From: Massilia sp. Mn16-1_5
GTDB lineage: Bacteria > Pseudomonadota > Gammaproteobacteria > Burkholderiales > Burkholderiaceae_D
Reading direction: 5' to 3'
NCBI RefSeq assembly: GCF_004798585.1
Contig: NZ_PPXQ01000002.1
Coordinates: forward strand, 310,001-374,000
DNA: 64,000 bases
Numbering within the stretch: position 1 is the first letter of the stretch; every line of letters begins with the position of its first letter. Shown here one piece after another: positions 7,914 through 16,382 of this stretch. The notes under the pieces are model-generated. The model was given only the letters and a program-made list of their open reading frames with translations. It did not search any database and had not been told where the DNA came from. The position numbers were made by a program, and so were the translations under genes.

Positions 7914-8119
7914 ACGCGCGCCTGAACGTCGAACCGAACATCGCCGACCCCGACGCCTTCTACGAACTGCTGGTCGACAGCCACCAGGATCTGAGCGACG
8001 CGCAAAGCAGCATGCTCAATGCCCAGCTGATCCTGCTGCTGGCAAACCACGTCGGCGATCTTGGCGTGCTGCGCGAAGCCTTCGCCATCGCGCGCGCCAA
8101 CGTCACGCCTGGCGCCTAG
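7910..8119 (+). CDS. DUF2783 protein
   Basis: A 69-residue acidic helical protein (MNARLNVEPNIADPDAFYEL, then a LSDAQSSMLNAQLILLLANH segment) that I recognise as DUF2783, a small family found next to FAD-dependent aromatic hydroxylases. It overlaps the upstream monooxygenase by four bases, which suggests a paired role, perhaps as an accessory subunit. Its 3' end overlaps the convergent MFS gene by 17 bases. Confidence 0.85.
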   Translation: MNARLNVEPNIADPDAFYELLVDSHQDLSDAQSSMLNAQLILLLANHVGDLGVLREAFAIARANVTPGA

Positions 8120-9245
8120 CCAGCAGACGGGAACTGCCGGCCACCAGCAGGGCAGCGACACCCAGCCCGGCGAACGCCAGGTGCAGTCCCACTGCATGCG
8201 AGACGAAGCCGATCAGCGCCGGGCCGGCCAGGATGCCGGCGTAGCCGATGGTCGTGATCGCGCTCACGGCCAGGCCGACCGGCATGTCTTTCTGATTGCC
8301 GGCGGCCGTGAACAATACCGGCACGATGTTCGAGGCCCCGAGGCCGACCAGCAGGAAGCCGAGCAGGGCCACGGCCGGCAGCGGCGCCAGCACGACGGTG
8401 AAGAAACCGACGGCGGTGGCCAGGCCGCCGACCAGCATCACGCGCATGCCGCCCCAGCGCCGCACGACGCGGTCGCCCGTGAGCCGTCCCGCCGTCATCG
8501 CCACCGCGAACACCGCATAGCCAAGCCCGCCCTGGCCGGCCGCCAGTCCGGTCACGCCGGTCAGGAACACGGCGCTCCAGTCGAGCACCGCGCCTTCGGC
8601 CAGGAAGATCAGGAAGCACAGCAAACCGATCAGGATCACGGCGCCATGTGGCATGACAAAGAAGGGGGCATCGCGCTCCGCCGCCGGCGCCGTACGCAGC
8701 AGGTGCGGCGCCGCCACGACGAGCGCCACCGCGGCCAGCGCGGCGACCAGACTGCATGCGGCCAGCGGTCCGAACCCGAAGCCCAGCAGCAACGCCATCC
8801 CGCCCGCGCCGGCGAAGCCACCCACGCTGAACAGGCCGTGAAAGCCCGACATCAAGGCGCCGCCTTGCTCCTTCTCGACGATCACCGCCTGGATGTTCAT
8901 CGCCACGTCGAGCGCGCCGATAGCGGCGCCGAAGACCAGCAGCGCAAGCCCTTGCAACAGCGGCGTCGGCGCCAGTGCCAGCACGGGCAGCACCAGGCAG
9001 CCCACCGCGCCCGAGCACAGGATCACGGGCCGGCAGCCGAAGCGCGAGGCCAGCATGCCGGTGAGCGGCATGGCGAGCAGCGAGCCGATGCCCAGGCACA
9101 GCAGCAGCAGGCCGAGCTGCGCTTCTTCCAGCTGCAAGCGCGCCTTGGCGAAGGGGACGAGGGCGGCCCAGGCCGACATGGCGATGCCGGCTGCGAGAAA
9201 GGCGAGGCGGGTGGACCAGCGACGTTGGGAAGGGGTGTGCTGCAA
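8103..9245 (-). CDS. MFS transporter (YbjJ-like)
   Basis: A 380-residue major facilitator with about 12 hydrophobic segments and a short cytoplasmic N-terminus (MQHTPSQRRWSTRLAFLAAG). Recognisable motifs are the loop 2-3 sequence GMLASRFGCRPV and the FHGLFSVGGFAGA helix common to YbjJ/fucose-permease-like carriers. The substrate is unknown. It converges on and overlaps the DUF2783 gene by 17 bases. The GntR gene lies upstream on the same strand, about 78 bases away, so the two may be co-transcribed. Confidence 0.88.
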   Translation of the reverse strand: MQHTPSQRRWSTRLAFLAAGIAMSAWAALVPFAKARLQLEEAQLGLLLLCLGIGSLLAMPLTGMLASRFGCRPVILCSGAVGCLVLPVLALAPTPLLQGLALLVFGAAIGALDVAMNIQAVIVEKEQGGALMSGFHGLFSVGGFAGAGGMALLLGFGFGPLAACSLVAALAAVALVVAAPHLLRTAPAAERDAPFFVMPHGAVILIGLLCFLIFLAEGAVLDWSAVFLTGVTGLAAGQGGLGYAVFAVAMTAGRLTGDRVVRRWGGMRVMLVGGLATAVGFFTVVLAPLPAVALLGFLLVGLGASNIVPVLFTAAGNQKDMPVGLAVSAITTIGYAGILAGPALIGFVSHAVGLHLAFAGLGVAALLVAGSSRLLARRQA

Positions 9246-9323
9246 GACGACTCCAGGACGGGACTGCGGAGTCCGCGACGATAGCAGCTTTCGCCACCGG
9301 CCGTGCGCCAGCGCGCTGAAGAG

Positions 9324-10031
9324 TCAGGAAGCGCGGCGCTGCGCGCGCTGCTTGTCTGTCGGAGCATCGCTGCCCAGCACCTCGTTCAGGCGCGCCACGA
9401 GATTTTCGCGCGCCAGCACCGCGTGCCCGTCCGTCAGCTTCACCGCCAGCTTCACGTCCCCGGCCTTGATCGCCTTGGCGATCGTCTCGTGTTCGTCCCA
9501 GATCGCTTCGCGCTGGCCCGCGGATTGCAGCACGGCGCCCATCACGCGGCGCAGGTGGACCCAGTGCAACTGGGTCGTCTCGAAGATCAGCGGATTGCCC
9601 GAGGCGCGGTAGATCGCGCTGTGGAAGGCGATGTCCGCCTCGACCATCGCCTTGACGTCCTTGCCGCGCGCGGCGCGCCGGCCGGCTGCGATGATGTCGG
9701 CGCCGATATCGGCCTTGCGCTCGGCGGCCAGCCTGGCGGCCAGCGTGTCGAGGGCGCCGCGCACCTGGTATAGGTTGCCGATCCATTCGGGATCGAGTTC
9801 GGCCACCAGCAGGCCGCGACCCGGCGCGTCCTGGACCAGGCCATCCTTCTTCAACAGCCGCAGCGCCTGCAGCACCGGCGAGCGCGACACGTTCATCTGT
9901 TCGGCGATCTCTTCCTGCGTGATGCGGGTGCCGGGCGGCAGCGAGCCGTCGCTGATGGCGTCGAGCAGGGTCTTGTAGACCTCGTCGACCAGATCGGGAC
10001 GTACCTGAATTTTCGAGAGTTTGGTCAGCAT
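9324..10031 (-). CDS. GntR-family regulator with FCD domain
   Basis: A 235-residue regulator with an N-terminal winged HTH (TRITQEEIAEQMNVSRSPVL, about 37-56) and a C-terminal FCD ligand domain containing metal-binding histidines (DIAFHSAIYRASGN and DEHETIAKAI). FCD regulators usually sense organic acids and repress catabolic genes. It is divergent from the Rieske oxygenase gene. A 13-base sequence GTATAC(A/T)GAATAC occurs as two inverted copies in the gap, one beside each gene, and is the likely operator pair. Confidence 0.92.
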   Translation of the reverse strand: MLTKLSKIQVRPDLVDEVYKTLLDAISDGSLPPGTRITQEEIAEQMNVSRSPVLQALRLLKKDGLVQDAPGRGLLVAELDPEWIGNLYQVRGALDTLAARLAAERKADIGADIIAAGRRAARGKDVKAMVEADIAFHSAIYRASGNPLIFETTQLHWVHLRRVMGAVLQSAGQREAIWDEHETIAKAIKAGDVKLAVKLTDGHAVLARENLVARLNEVLGSDAPTDKQRAQRRAS

Positions 10032-10043
10032 GGTTTCACCTTT

Positions 10044-10056
10044 GTATTCAGTATAC
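10044..10056. promoter_or_regulatory. candidate GntR operator near gntR start
   Basis: GTATTCAGTATAC; its reverse complement GTATACTGAATAC matches the site at 10166-10178 at 12 of 13 positions. It lies 12 bases upstream of the gntR start codon, which fits autorepression. Confidence 0.55.
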
Positions 10057-10129
10057 GTCGAATGGCAATGAAGTCAATTTTGTCGCGTCGAGCTTGCCGT
10101 ATGCGTGCGGACACGTTTCAGGAAAACGC

Positions 10130-10178
10130 TTGACATTCATTCGGAACCGGCCAAGAATGAACTCTGTATACAGAATAC
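10130..10178 (+). promoter_or_regulatory. promoter and GntR operator of the Rieske operon
   Basis: A perfect TTGACA -35 (10130-10135) and AAGAAT -10 (10153-10158) are separated by 17 bases. They are followed by the palindrome TCTGTATACAGA (10163-10174), inside the longer site GTATACAGAATAC (10166-10178). The operator covers the expected transcription start, a repressing position. Confidence 0.6.
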
Positions 10179-10220
10179 CGAACACAGAAAACCGCAGCCA
10201 TCGATACCAGAGGAGACACC

Positions 10221-11762
10221 ATGAACACCCGAGACAAGACCGCCGAAGTCGCAAGCCAGGCTGCCAGCCAGCCTGTCGTCAAGAAGCTGATCCCCTTCGG
10301 CGGCTACCACACCAACAAGGTGCCCGGCCACGATCCGGAGCTGACCGAGGTCGGCCCCGGCACGCCGATGGGCGAGTACATGCGCCGCTTCTGGCATCCG
10401 GTCTGCATGTCGCTGGAGCTGACCGACACGCCGCATTTCCTGAAGATCCTGGGCGAGGAACTGGTGGCCTTCCGCGACGGTTCGGGACGCGTCGGCCTGC
10501 TGCACGCGCATTGCGTGCATCGCGGCGCTTCGCTCGAATACGGCGCCATCCAGGAAAAGGGCATCATGTGCTGCTACCACGGCATGGTGTTCGATATCGA
10601 CGGCACCTGTCTGCACGTGCCTTTCCCGAAGGGCGAGGAGAAGGAGGGCGAGAAGTACGCCTGCTCGATCAGGCAGGGCGCCTATAAAGCCTTCGAGCGT
10701 AACGGCCTGGTGTTCGCCTACATGGGGCCGCCGGAAGAGGAGCCGCCCTTCCCCGAGTGGGAGGGCAACTTTACCGTGGCCGAGGGCGACGAGCTGGTCC
10801 CCTACAGTAACTTCCAGCACTGTAACTGGCTGCAGGTGCAGGACAACGCCGCCGACAACTTCCACCCGACCGCGCTGCACGCGGCCAAGAACGTCGTCAA
10901 CAAGCAGTTCCAGGGCACGACTTTCGACGAGGTCGGCGCGGCCTCGATGGAAGTGGCGCCCGACATGCAGTTCATCCCGATCCACGGCGGCCGTGGCCTG
11001 GCCTGCGCCGGCGCGCGCCGCGTGAACAAGGACAAGCTCTTCGTGCGCGTCCAGCACCAGGTGCTGCCGAACCTGAGCCTGCACGCCTATACCTCGGAAG
11101 ATGGTTCGAACAAGAAGCTGTTCTCGCGCTTTCACATCGTGCGCTGGACCGTGCCGGTCGACGACGTCAACAGCAAGATGATCGGCTGGCGCGTGATGGG
11201 TCCCGGCATCGACACCCGCGGCGTCGGCAACAAGGAGATGGTCGGCTACGAGACCATCGATTTCCTCGAAGGGCAGGTGGCGATGCGCCGTCCCGAGCGC
11301 TTCGGCAAGTACAAGCTCGAGGACCTGCCGCCGATCCCGGCCGACCACCGCGCGCGCGAGAATTACAAGGAATGCCAGTACGCGCCGGGCGACTACGAGG
11401 CCATCATCAGCCAGCGCCCGATCGCGGTCCATGCACTGGAAAACCCGACCAAGTTCGACGCCGGCGTCTTCCAGTTCCGCAAGATGCTGCGCGACGCCGT
11501 GCGCGGCACCAACCCGGCCGCAGGTCCCGAGCAGTTCGCCGCCTGGCTGCGCGAGAACGGCGCCGCCCCGAACAGCTACTGCTCGGGCAACGTGCTGGAA
11601 GTGCCGGAAGGCGCCACGGTCGAGGAGGAGGTGAAGCGCCGCCGCCATGTCACCCGCCAGATCGTGGCCATCCTCACCGAGAGCGAGCAGCTCAAGGGCG
11701 ACGAGCGCGCGGCTTTTGTCCGCCGCCGTTTCGACGAGCTCGAACAGTCGACCAAGAGCTGA
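10221..11762 (+). CDS. Rieske non-heme iron oxygenase, large subunit
   Basis: A 513-residue aromatic ring-hydroxylating or O-demethylating oxygenase. The Rieske [2Fe-2S] ligands are C98-x-H100 and C117-x2-H120; the catalytic mononuclear iron motif is D212-x2-H215-x4-H220. It resembles the phthalate-4,5-dioxygenase/LigXa branch (MRRFWHPVCMS near residue 54) but is longer than the roughly 440 residues I expect there, with an extended C-terminus. Its electron donor is encoded next, followed by a class II aldolase/decarboxylase. AGGAG precedes the ATG. The substrate is an unidentified aromatic acid or ether. Confidence 0.9.
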   Translation: MNTRDKTAEVASQAASQPVVKKLIPFGGYHTNKVPGHDPELTEVGPGTPMGEYMRRFWHPVCMSLELTDTPHFLKILGEELVAFRDGSGRVGLLHAHCVHRGASLEYGAIQEKGIMCCYHGMVFDIDGTCLHVPFPKGEEKEGEKYACSIRQGAYKAFERNGLVFAYMGPPEEEPPFPEWEGNFTVAEGDELVPYSNFQHCNWLQVQDNAADNFHPTALHAAKNVVNKQFQGTTFDEVGAASMEVAPDMQFIPIHGGRGLACAGARRVNKDKLFVRVQHQVLPNLSLHAYTSEDGSNKKLFSRFHIVRWTVPVDDVNSKMIGWRVMGPGIDTRGVGNKEMVGYETIDFLEGQVAMRRPERFGKYKLEDLPPIPADHRARENYKECQYAPGDYEAIISQRPIAVHALENPTKFDAGVFQFRKMLRDAVRGTNPAAGPEQFAAWLRENGAAPNSYCSGNVLEVPEGATVEEEVKRRRHVTRQIVAILTESEQLKGDERAAFVRRRFDELEQSTKS

Positions 11763-11788
11763 TGCGCCGTCCCGAGCAGGAGACAGAC

Positions 11789-12790
11789 ATGGAAATGAAC
11801 CAGACCTTTATCGGCGTCAGCCGCCCGCAGGCGAGCCTGTCGCTGGTGGTGCGCCAGATCCGCTTCGAGGCGAGTGGGATCAACTCGTACGAGCTGACCG
11901 ACCCGGAGGGTGGGGAACTGCCGCCTTTCACGGCCGGCGCCCACATCGACATCCATCTCGCCAACGGCATCGTGCGCCAGTACTCGCTCTGCAATTCGCC
12001 GATGGAGCGGCACCGCTACGTGATCGCTGTCCTGCGCGACGAGAAAGGGCGGGGCGGCTCCAGGGCTTTGCACGACTCGCTGCGGGTGCAGGACATCGTC
12101 ACCGTCAGCGCGCCGCGCAACAATTTCAAATTGGCGCCCACGGCGAAGAAGGTGATCCTGCTCGCCGGCGGCATCGGCATGACGCCCCTGAAATCGATGG
12201 CGCATGCACTGGAAGCGACCGGCGTGCCTTTTGAGCTGCACTACTGCGCGAGGAACGCCGGCTGCGTCGCCTTCCGCGAGCAGCTTGAATCGACCTGGGA
12301 ACACGGCAAGCTGCACTTCCATTTCGACCATGGAGACCCGGCCCAGGGTCTCGACATCGCCGGGCTGCTGCGCACTGCCGGCGAGGATACGCACCTGTTC
12401 TACTGCGGCCCCGGCGGCTTCATGAAGGCCTGCGCCGAGGCGTCCAGCCACTGGCCGGCGGGCACGGTGCACTTCGAGCACTTCAAGGCGCCCGAGCCGT
12501 CGCCCGCCGCGGCCGATGCGGTCGCACCCGGCAGCTTCATGGTGAAGATCGCCAGCACCGGCGCGCTGCTCGAAGTGCCGGCCGAGCGCAGCATCGCCGA
12601 CGTGCTGGAAGAAGCCGGCATGCACATCGAGACCTCCTGCCAGGCCGGCCTGTGCGCAACCTGCAAGATCCGCTACCTGGAGGGCGAGGTCGACCACCGC
12701 GACTACATCCTGGACGACGCCGAGCGCGGCCAGTGGCTGACCGCCTGCGTCTCGCGCGCGACGAGCGGCACCCTGGTGCTCGACCTGTAG
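11789..12790 (+). CDS. Rieske oxygenase reductase (PDR/VanB type)
   Basis: A 333-residue iron-sulfur flavoprotein reductase. An N-terminal flavin-binding barrel contains RQYSLCNSP, a pyridine nucleotide domain carries LLAGGIGMTPL, and the C-terminal plant-type ferredoxin has CQAGLCATC plus a final ACVS cysteine. It passes electrons from NAD(P)H to the Rieske oxygenase encoded 26 bases upstream. The start at 11789 follows GCAGGAGACAG; the open frame is longer upstream but out of family alignment. Confidence 0.93.
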   Translation: MEMNQTFIGVSRPQASLSLVVRQIRFEASGINSYELTDPEGGELPPFTAGAHIDIHLANGIVRQYSLCNSPMERHRYVIAVLRDEKGRGGSRALHDSLRVQDIVTVSAPRNNFKLAPTAKKVILLAGGIGMTPLKSMAHALEATGVPFELHYCARNAGCVAFREQLESTWEHGKLHFHFDHGDPAQGLDIAGLLRTAGEDTHLFYCGPGGFMKACAEASSHWPAGTVHFEHFKAPEPSPAAADAVAPGSFMVKIASTGALLEVPAERSIADVLEEAGMHIETSCQAGLCATCKIRYLEGEVDHRDYILDDAERGQWLTACVSRATSGTLVLDL

Positions 12791-12820
12791 CCATTCAATG
12801 ACATACCTGAGGAGACCAAC

Positions 12821-13663
12821 ATGCTGGACAAAGTAAAACACACGCAGTCCGCCCTGCAGCAAGACGCGCAGCGCTCGATCTATTATCCGAAGCAGGAAGG
12901 CGTCATCTTCCCGCAGATTCCCTCCTTCGCCAGTGTCGAGGAAGAGCGCCGGCACCGCAAGGAGCGCCTGGTCGCCGCCTGCCGCGCCTTCGCCCAGCAG
13001 GGCTACGACTACGGTTTCGCCGGCCACCTGACGGTGCGCGACCCGGAGCATCCGGAGCTGTACTGGACCAACCCGATGTGCGTGCATTTCTCGCAGGTGA
13101 AGGTCTCGAACCTGATCCTGGCCGACCACAAGGGCAGGGTGGTCGAGGGCGACTATGCCATCAACCGCGCCGGCTTCGTGCTGCATGCGGCCGTGCACGA
13201 GGCGCATCCGGACATCATGGCGATGTGCCACGCGCACACGGTCTACGGCACCGCTTTTGCCGCGCTCGGCCGTCCGCTCGATCCGATCAGCCAGGACGCC
13301 GCCGCCTTCTTCGAGGACCACATCGTCATCAAGGACGAGGCGGGCCAGGTCGCGGTCGAGGAAAAGGCGGGCCTGTCGGTGTGCGACTGGTTCAAGGACG
13401 TCAAGGCCGCCATCCACCAGAACCACGGCCTGCTGACGGCCAGCCGCCACAGCATCGAATCGGCCGCCTTCTGGTTTATCGCGCTCGAACGCTGCTGCCA
13501 GCAGCAGCTGCTGGTCGAGGCGACCGGCATCAAGCCGGTGATGGTACCGCCGGACCGCTCGCGCTACAGCCGCGAGCACGTCGGCAGCGAATACATCGGC
13601 TGGCTGCATTTCCAGACCATCTGGGACCAGCTCTCCAAAACGCAACCGGACATGTTCGACTGA
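12821..13663 (+). CDS. class II aldolase/adducin-family protein
   Basis: A 280-residue zinc-dependent class II aldolase fold. Metal-binding histidines are seen in CHAHTVYGTAFAAL and in IHQNHGLLTA. Relatives include fuculose-phosphate aldolase and the decarboxylases of dihydroxyphthalate-type pathways. Its place after the Rieske oxygenase and reductase favours a decarboxylase or C-C lyase acting on the oxygenase product. GAGGAGACC lies before the ATG. Confidence 0.87.
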   Translation: MLDKVKHTQSALQQDAQRSIYYPKQEGVIFPQIPSFASVEEERRHRKERLVAACRAFAQQGYDYGFAGHLTVRDPEHPELYWTNPMCVHFSQVKVSNLILADHKGRVVEGDYAINRAGFVLHAAVHEAHPDIMAMCHAHTVYGTAFAALGRPLDPISQDAAAFFEDHIVIKDEAGQVAVEEKAGLSVCDWFKDVKAAIHQNHGLLTASRHSIESAAFWFIALERCCQQQLLVEATGIKPVMVPPDRSRYSREHVGSEYIGWLHFQTIWDQLSKTQPDMFD

Positions 13664-13795
13664 GGCCCTGTCCAGGCCACGCTTCACCGCATTGTTCCAG
13701 GCCGTCACAAGCGGCCATTCAGGACGCCAGACCGGGAAAGCGGCAGTACCTGCCGCGCCAACCCGGCGAGTCCGACAACCATCAGGAGACAAACA

Positions 13796-15103
13796 ATGTT
13801 AAGCACAAGCACGCTGGTCGGTGGCGCCGCCACCCATGACGAGGCAGCTGCCGCCTATGCCAAGGTCACATGGCGGCTGCTACCTTTCCTATTCATCTGC
13901 TACGTCTTCGCCTATCTCGACCGGGTGAACGTCGGCTTCGCCAAGCTCAAGATGATGAGCGACCTCGGTTTCAGCGAAGCCGTCTACGGCCTCGGGGCCG
14001 GGGTTTTTTTCGTCGGCTACCTGCTGTTCGAGGTACCGAGTAACCTGATCATGCTGAAGGTCGGCGCCCGCATCTGGATCGCCCGCATCATGGTCACCTG
14101 GGGCCTGATCTCCGGCGCGATGATGTTCGTAACGACGCCGACCAGCTTCTACATCCTGCGCTTCCTGCTCGGGGTGGCCGAAGCGGGCTTCATTCCGGCG
14201 ATCCTGCTGTATCTCACCTACTGGTTCCCGGCCTCCAAGTGCGGCAAGGTGACCGCGCTGTTCCTGACCGGGATCCCGATGTCGGGCGTGATCGGCGGAC
14301 CGCTGTCCGGCTTCATCATGGCCAGGATGGACAACGTGCAGGGCATGGCGTCCTGGCAGTGGCTGTTCGTGCTCGAAGCGATTCCGACCGTTGCGCTGGG
14401 CATCGTCGCCTACTTCTTCCTGAACGACCGGATCGCCGACGCCAAGTGGCTGACCGAACGCCAGAAGGGCATTCTCGAGCACGAATTGAGCCAGGACCAG
14501 CACGGCAAGCAGCACTCGCTGCGCGACGGCTTTACCAAGCCGCTGGTATGGCTGCTGAGCGTGATCTACCTGTTCTTCACGATGGGCCTCTACGGCGTCA
14601 GCTTCTGGCTGCCCTCGATCGTCAAGGCCAGCGGCGTGTCGGACCCGCTCGACATCGGCCTGCTGACCATGATCCCCTACGCCTTCGCTACACTGGCGAT
14701 GATCCTCACCGGCCGCAGCTCGGATGCGCGCCACGAACGCCGATGGCACCTGGCCCTGGCCGGCATCGCCGGCGCCGTGGGCCTGGCCTGGAGCGTGGCC
14801 TATGCCGACAACACGCCGGTGGCGATGCTGGCGCTGACGCTGGCGACGATGGGCATCATGACGACGATCTCGCAATTCTGGACCCTGCCGCCGGCGATCC
14901 TGAGCGGCGCGGCGGCGGCGGCCGGGATCGCGATCGCCAACTCGGTCGGCAGCGTCTCGGGCCTGATCGCGCCTTACCTGCTGGGCGTGGTGAAAACCGT
15001 CACCAGCAGCACCAATAGCGGCGTGCTGGTGCTGGCGGTGTGCCTGGTGGTCGGCAGTGCGCTGGTATTTACGGTGCCGGCCAAGCTGGTCAACCGCAAG
15101 TAG
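13796..15103 (+). CDS. MFS transporter, anion:cation symporter family
   Basis: A 435-residue 12-segment carrier of the ACS family (phthalate, tartrate, hexuronate and similar acids). Typical features are FAYLDRVNVGFAKLKM near the N-terminus, VPSNLIMLKVGARIWIARIM, and GVAEAGFIPAILLYLTYWFP. CAGGAGAC precedes the ATG. It ends the Rieske gene set after a 132-base gap and is the likely uptake system for the aromatic or organic acid this cluster degrades. Confidence 0.92.
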   Translation: MLSTSTLVGGAATHDEAAAAYAKVTWRLLPFLFICYVFAYLDRVNVGFAKLKMMSDLGFSEAVYGLGAGVFFVGYLLFEVPSNLIMLKVGARIWIARIMVTWGLISGAMMFVTTPTSFYILRFLLGVAEAGFIPAILLYLTYWFPASKCGKVTALFLTGIPMSGVIGGPLSGFIMARMDNVQGMASWQWLFVLEAIPTVALGIVAYFFLNDRIADAKWLTERQKGILEHELSQDQHGKQHSLRDGFTKPLVWLLSVIYLFFTMGLYGVSFWLPSIVKASGVSDPLDIGLLTMIPYAFATLAMILTGRSSDARHERRWHLALAGIAGAVGLAWSVAYADNTPVAMLALTLATMGIMTTISQFWTLPPAILSGAAAAAGIAIANSVGSVSGLIAPYLLGVVKTVTSSTNSGVLVLAVCLVVGSALVFTVPAKLVNRK

Positions 15104-15163
15104 GCGTGCGCCGCCCGTTGCAGGCATGCGGGTATTCTTTGGGATCACCATCAAGGAGAGACC

Positions 15164-15499
15164 ATGGACACTACCCGCTTCCAGGACTGCATCGACGCCT
15201 GCAACGCCTGCGCCACCGCCTGCGACAACTGCGCGGCCGCCTGTCTGCAGGAAGAGGACGTCAAGATGATGGCCGGCTGCATTGCGCTGGACATGGACTG
15301 TTCCCAGCTGTGCCGCCTGGCCGCCGGCTATATGGCGCGCGGGAGCCGCTTTGCGCGCGAGCTGTGCCGGCTGTGTGCGGACGTGTGCGCGGCCTGCGGC
15401 GAGGAATGCGGCAAGCACGACGCCGACCACTGCCGGCGCTGCGCCGAGGCCTGCCGGCGTTGCGCCCAGGCCTGCCGCGCGATGGCGGACGCGGCCTAG
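15164..15499 (+). CDS. Cys-rich four-helix-bundle copper-binding protein (Csp/DUF326 type)
   Basis: A 111-residue protein with 19 cysteines spaced mostly 3-4 residues apart along helices (for example C9, C13, C16, C20, C23, C27 and C90, C93, C97, C100, C104). This matches the copper storage protein/DUF326 four-helix bundle, whose cysteines line the core and hold many Cu(I) ions. No signal peptide is visible, so it is the cytosolic (Csp3-like) type. AAGGAGAGACC precedes the ATG. No copper exporter or sensor lies nearby. Confidence 0.9.
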   Translation: MDTTRFQDCIDACNACATACDNCAAACLQEEDVKMMAGCIALDMDCSQLCRLAAGYMARGSRFARELCRLCADVCAACGEECGKHDADHCRRCAEACRRCAQACRAMADAA

Positions 15500-15511
15500 G
15501 ACGCGCCTGGA

Positions 15512-16063
15512 TTACTTCTGCTTGCGGCGGCGCGCGGCGCCGATGCCTGCCAGCGCCAGGCCGAACAGGGCCAGGCTGGCCGGCTCCGGCACTTCGGCGG
15601 CCGGCGTGTAATCGAAGCTGACACCCGCGTAGGCGCTATCCGGGAAGAACAGGTTGACGTCGTCGTCCAGGCGCATGCTCACGTTCAGGATGCCATCGGC
15701 CAGCAGCGCCACCAGGTCCTCGTGCGACAGGCTGAAGGCGATCGACCACTCGTTGTCGTCGAAACCATAGGCCGTGCGCGTCGTGGCGTCGTCGAAGCCC
15801 AGCACGCCGAAGTCGATGCCTTCGGCGCTGCCGTAGGCGACTTCGGTCGGGTCGGCCTTGCCGGAGAAGCTTGCGGTGTAGTCGCCGCGGGCGTGGAAGG
15901 TGAGCGTGCCGCCGCCGATGAAGGAGCGCGACAAGCCGTCGAACGAGAAGGCAAATACCTGGCTTTCGCTGGTTTGCGGGGCGATCTGGGTGATGGGGTC
16001 GGCCGATGCGCCGAACGAGGCGAAGCACAGCGAGGCGGTTGCAAGCAGGCGGGTCAGTTTCAT
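15512..16063 (-). CDS. PEP-CTERM sorting-domain protein
   Basis: A 183-residue exported protein. It has a signal peptide (MKLTRLLATASLCFASFGASA), a beta-rich body, and a C-terminal sorting signal made of VPEPASLALFGLALAGIGA followed by the basic tail RRRKQK. Such proteins are processed by exosortase (EpsH-type) in bacteria that make extracellular polysaccharide. The passenger shows no enzyme motif. A sigma-54-like promoter lies 48 bases upstream at 16111-16128. It converges with the copper-binding protein gene. Confidence 0.92.
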   Translation of the reverse strand: MKLTRLLATASLCFASFGASADPITQIAPQTSESQVFAFSFDGLSRSFIGGGTLTFHARGDYTASFSGKADPTEVAYGSAEGIDFGVLGFDDATTRTAYGFDDNEWSIAFSLSHEDLVALLADGILNVSMRLDDDVNLFFPDSAYAGVSFDYTPAAEVPEPASLALFGLALAGIGAARRRKQK

Positions 16064-16110
16064 GGTCTTTTTCTTTCTTGTCGATTAATCGGATATCCCG
16101 ACGCCTCTCC

Positions 16111-16128
16111 AAGCGAAATCCATGCCAT
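16111..16128 (-). promoter_or_regulatory. sigma-54-like promoter of the PEP-CTERM gene
   Basis: Read on the minus strand: ATGGCATGGATTTCGCTT. GG and GC are in the exact -24/-12 spacing of the consensus TGGCAC-N5-TTGC; the -12 block is imperfect (TTCGC). The second PEP-CTERM gene has a better version at nearly the same distance (43953-43969). Confidence 0.5.
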
Positions 16129-16205
16129 CTTGATAACTGCTTGATTCGATTGCAGTTAATTCTGCAAAAAATTCCTACTGTAAAGTTTCTCGACAGAATG
16201 CGATC

Positions 16206-16382
16206 TTAATTCATGCCAACTGCATGCACCGGCGCGTCGCCGGCTTCGCGCCGCGTCACGTGCAGGATCGACATGTCGAAGTGGTAGGACATGGCCGAGA
16301 CCGCGCCCATGGCCCAGCTCGGGCGGCCACTGCGCCTTCAACGCGGCCACGCTGGCCGAGGCGCTGCGCTGGTTATGGCATA
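16206..16382 (-). pseudogene. possible remnant of a coding region
   Basis: The 449-base gap between the PEP-CTERM and marR genes holds a minus-strand stretch that reads like protein. It begins in one frame (VAALKAQWPPELG) and continues in another (AMGAVSAMSYHFDMSILHV, then TRREAGDAPVHAVGMN and TAA at 16206). There is no start codon with a ribosome site. It may be the C-terminal scrap of a gene broken by frameshift and by the repeat element on its upstream side. I recognise no family, and chance is possible. Confidence 0.22.

Noticed and set aside
11576..13792. Minus-strand open frame of about 740 codons opposite the Rieske reductase and aldolase
   Set aside because: Shadow of conserved plus-strand genes; no motifs.
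15512..16063. Antisense plus-strand frame opposite the PEP-CTERM gene
   Set aside because: The minus-strand gene has a clear signal peptide and sorting signal; the opposite frame has no features.
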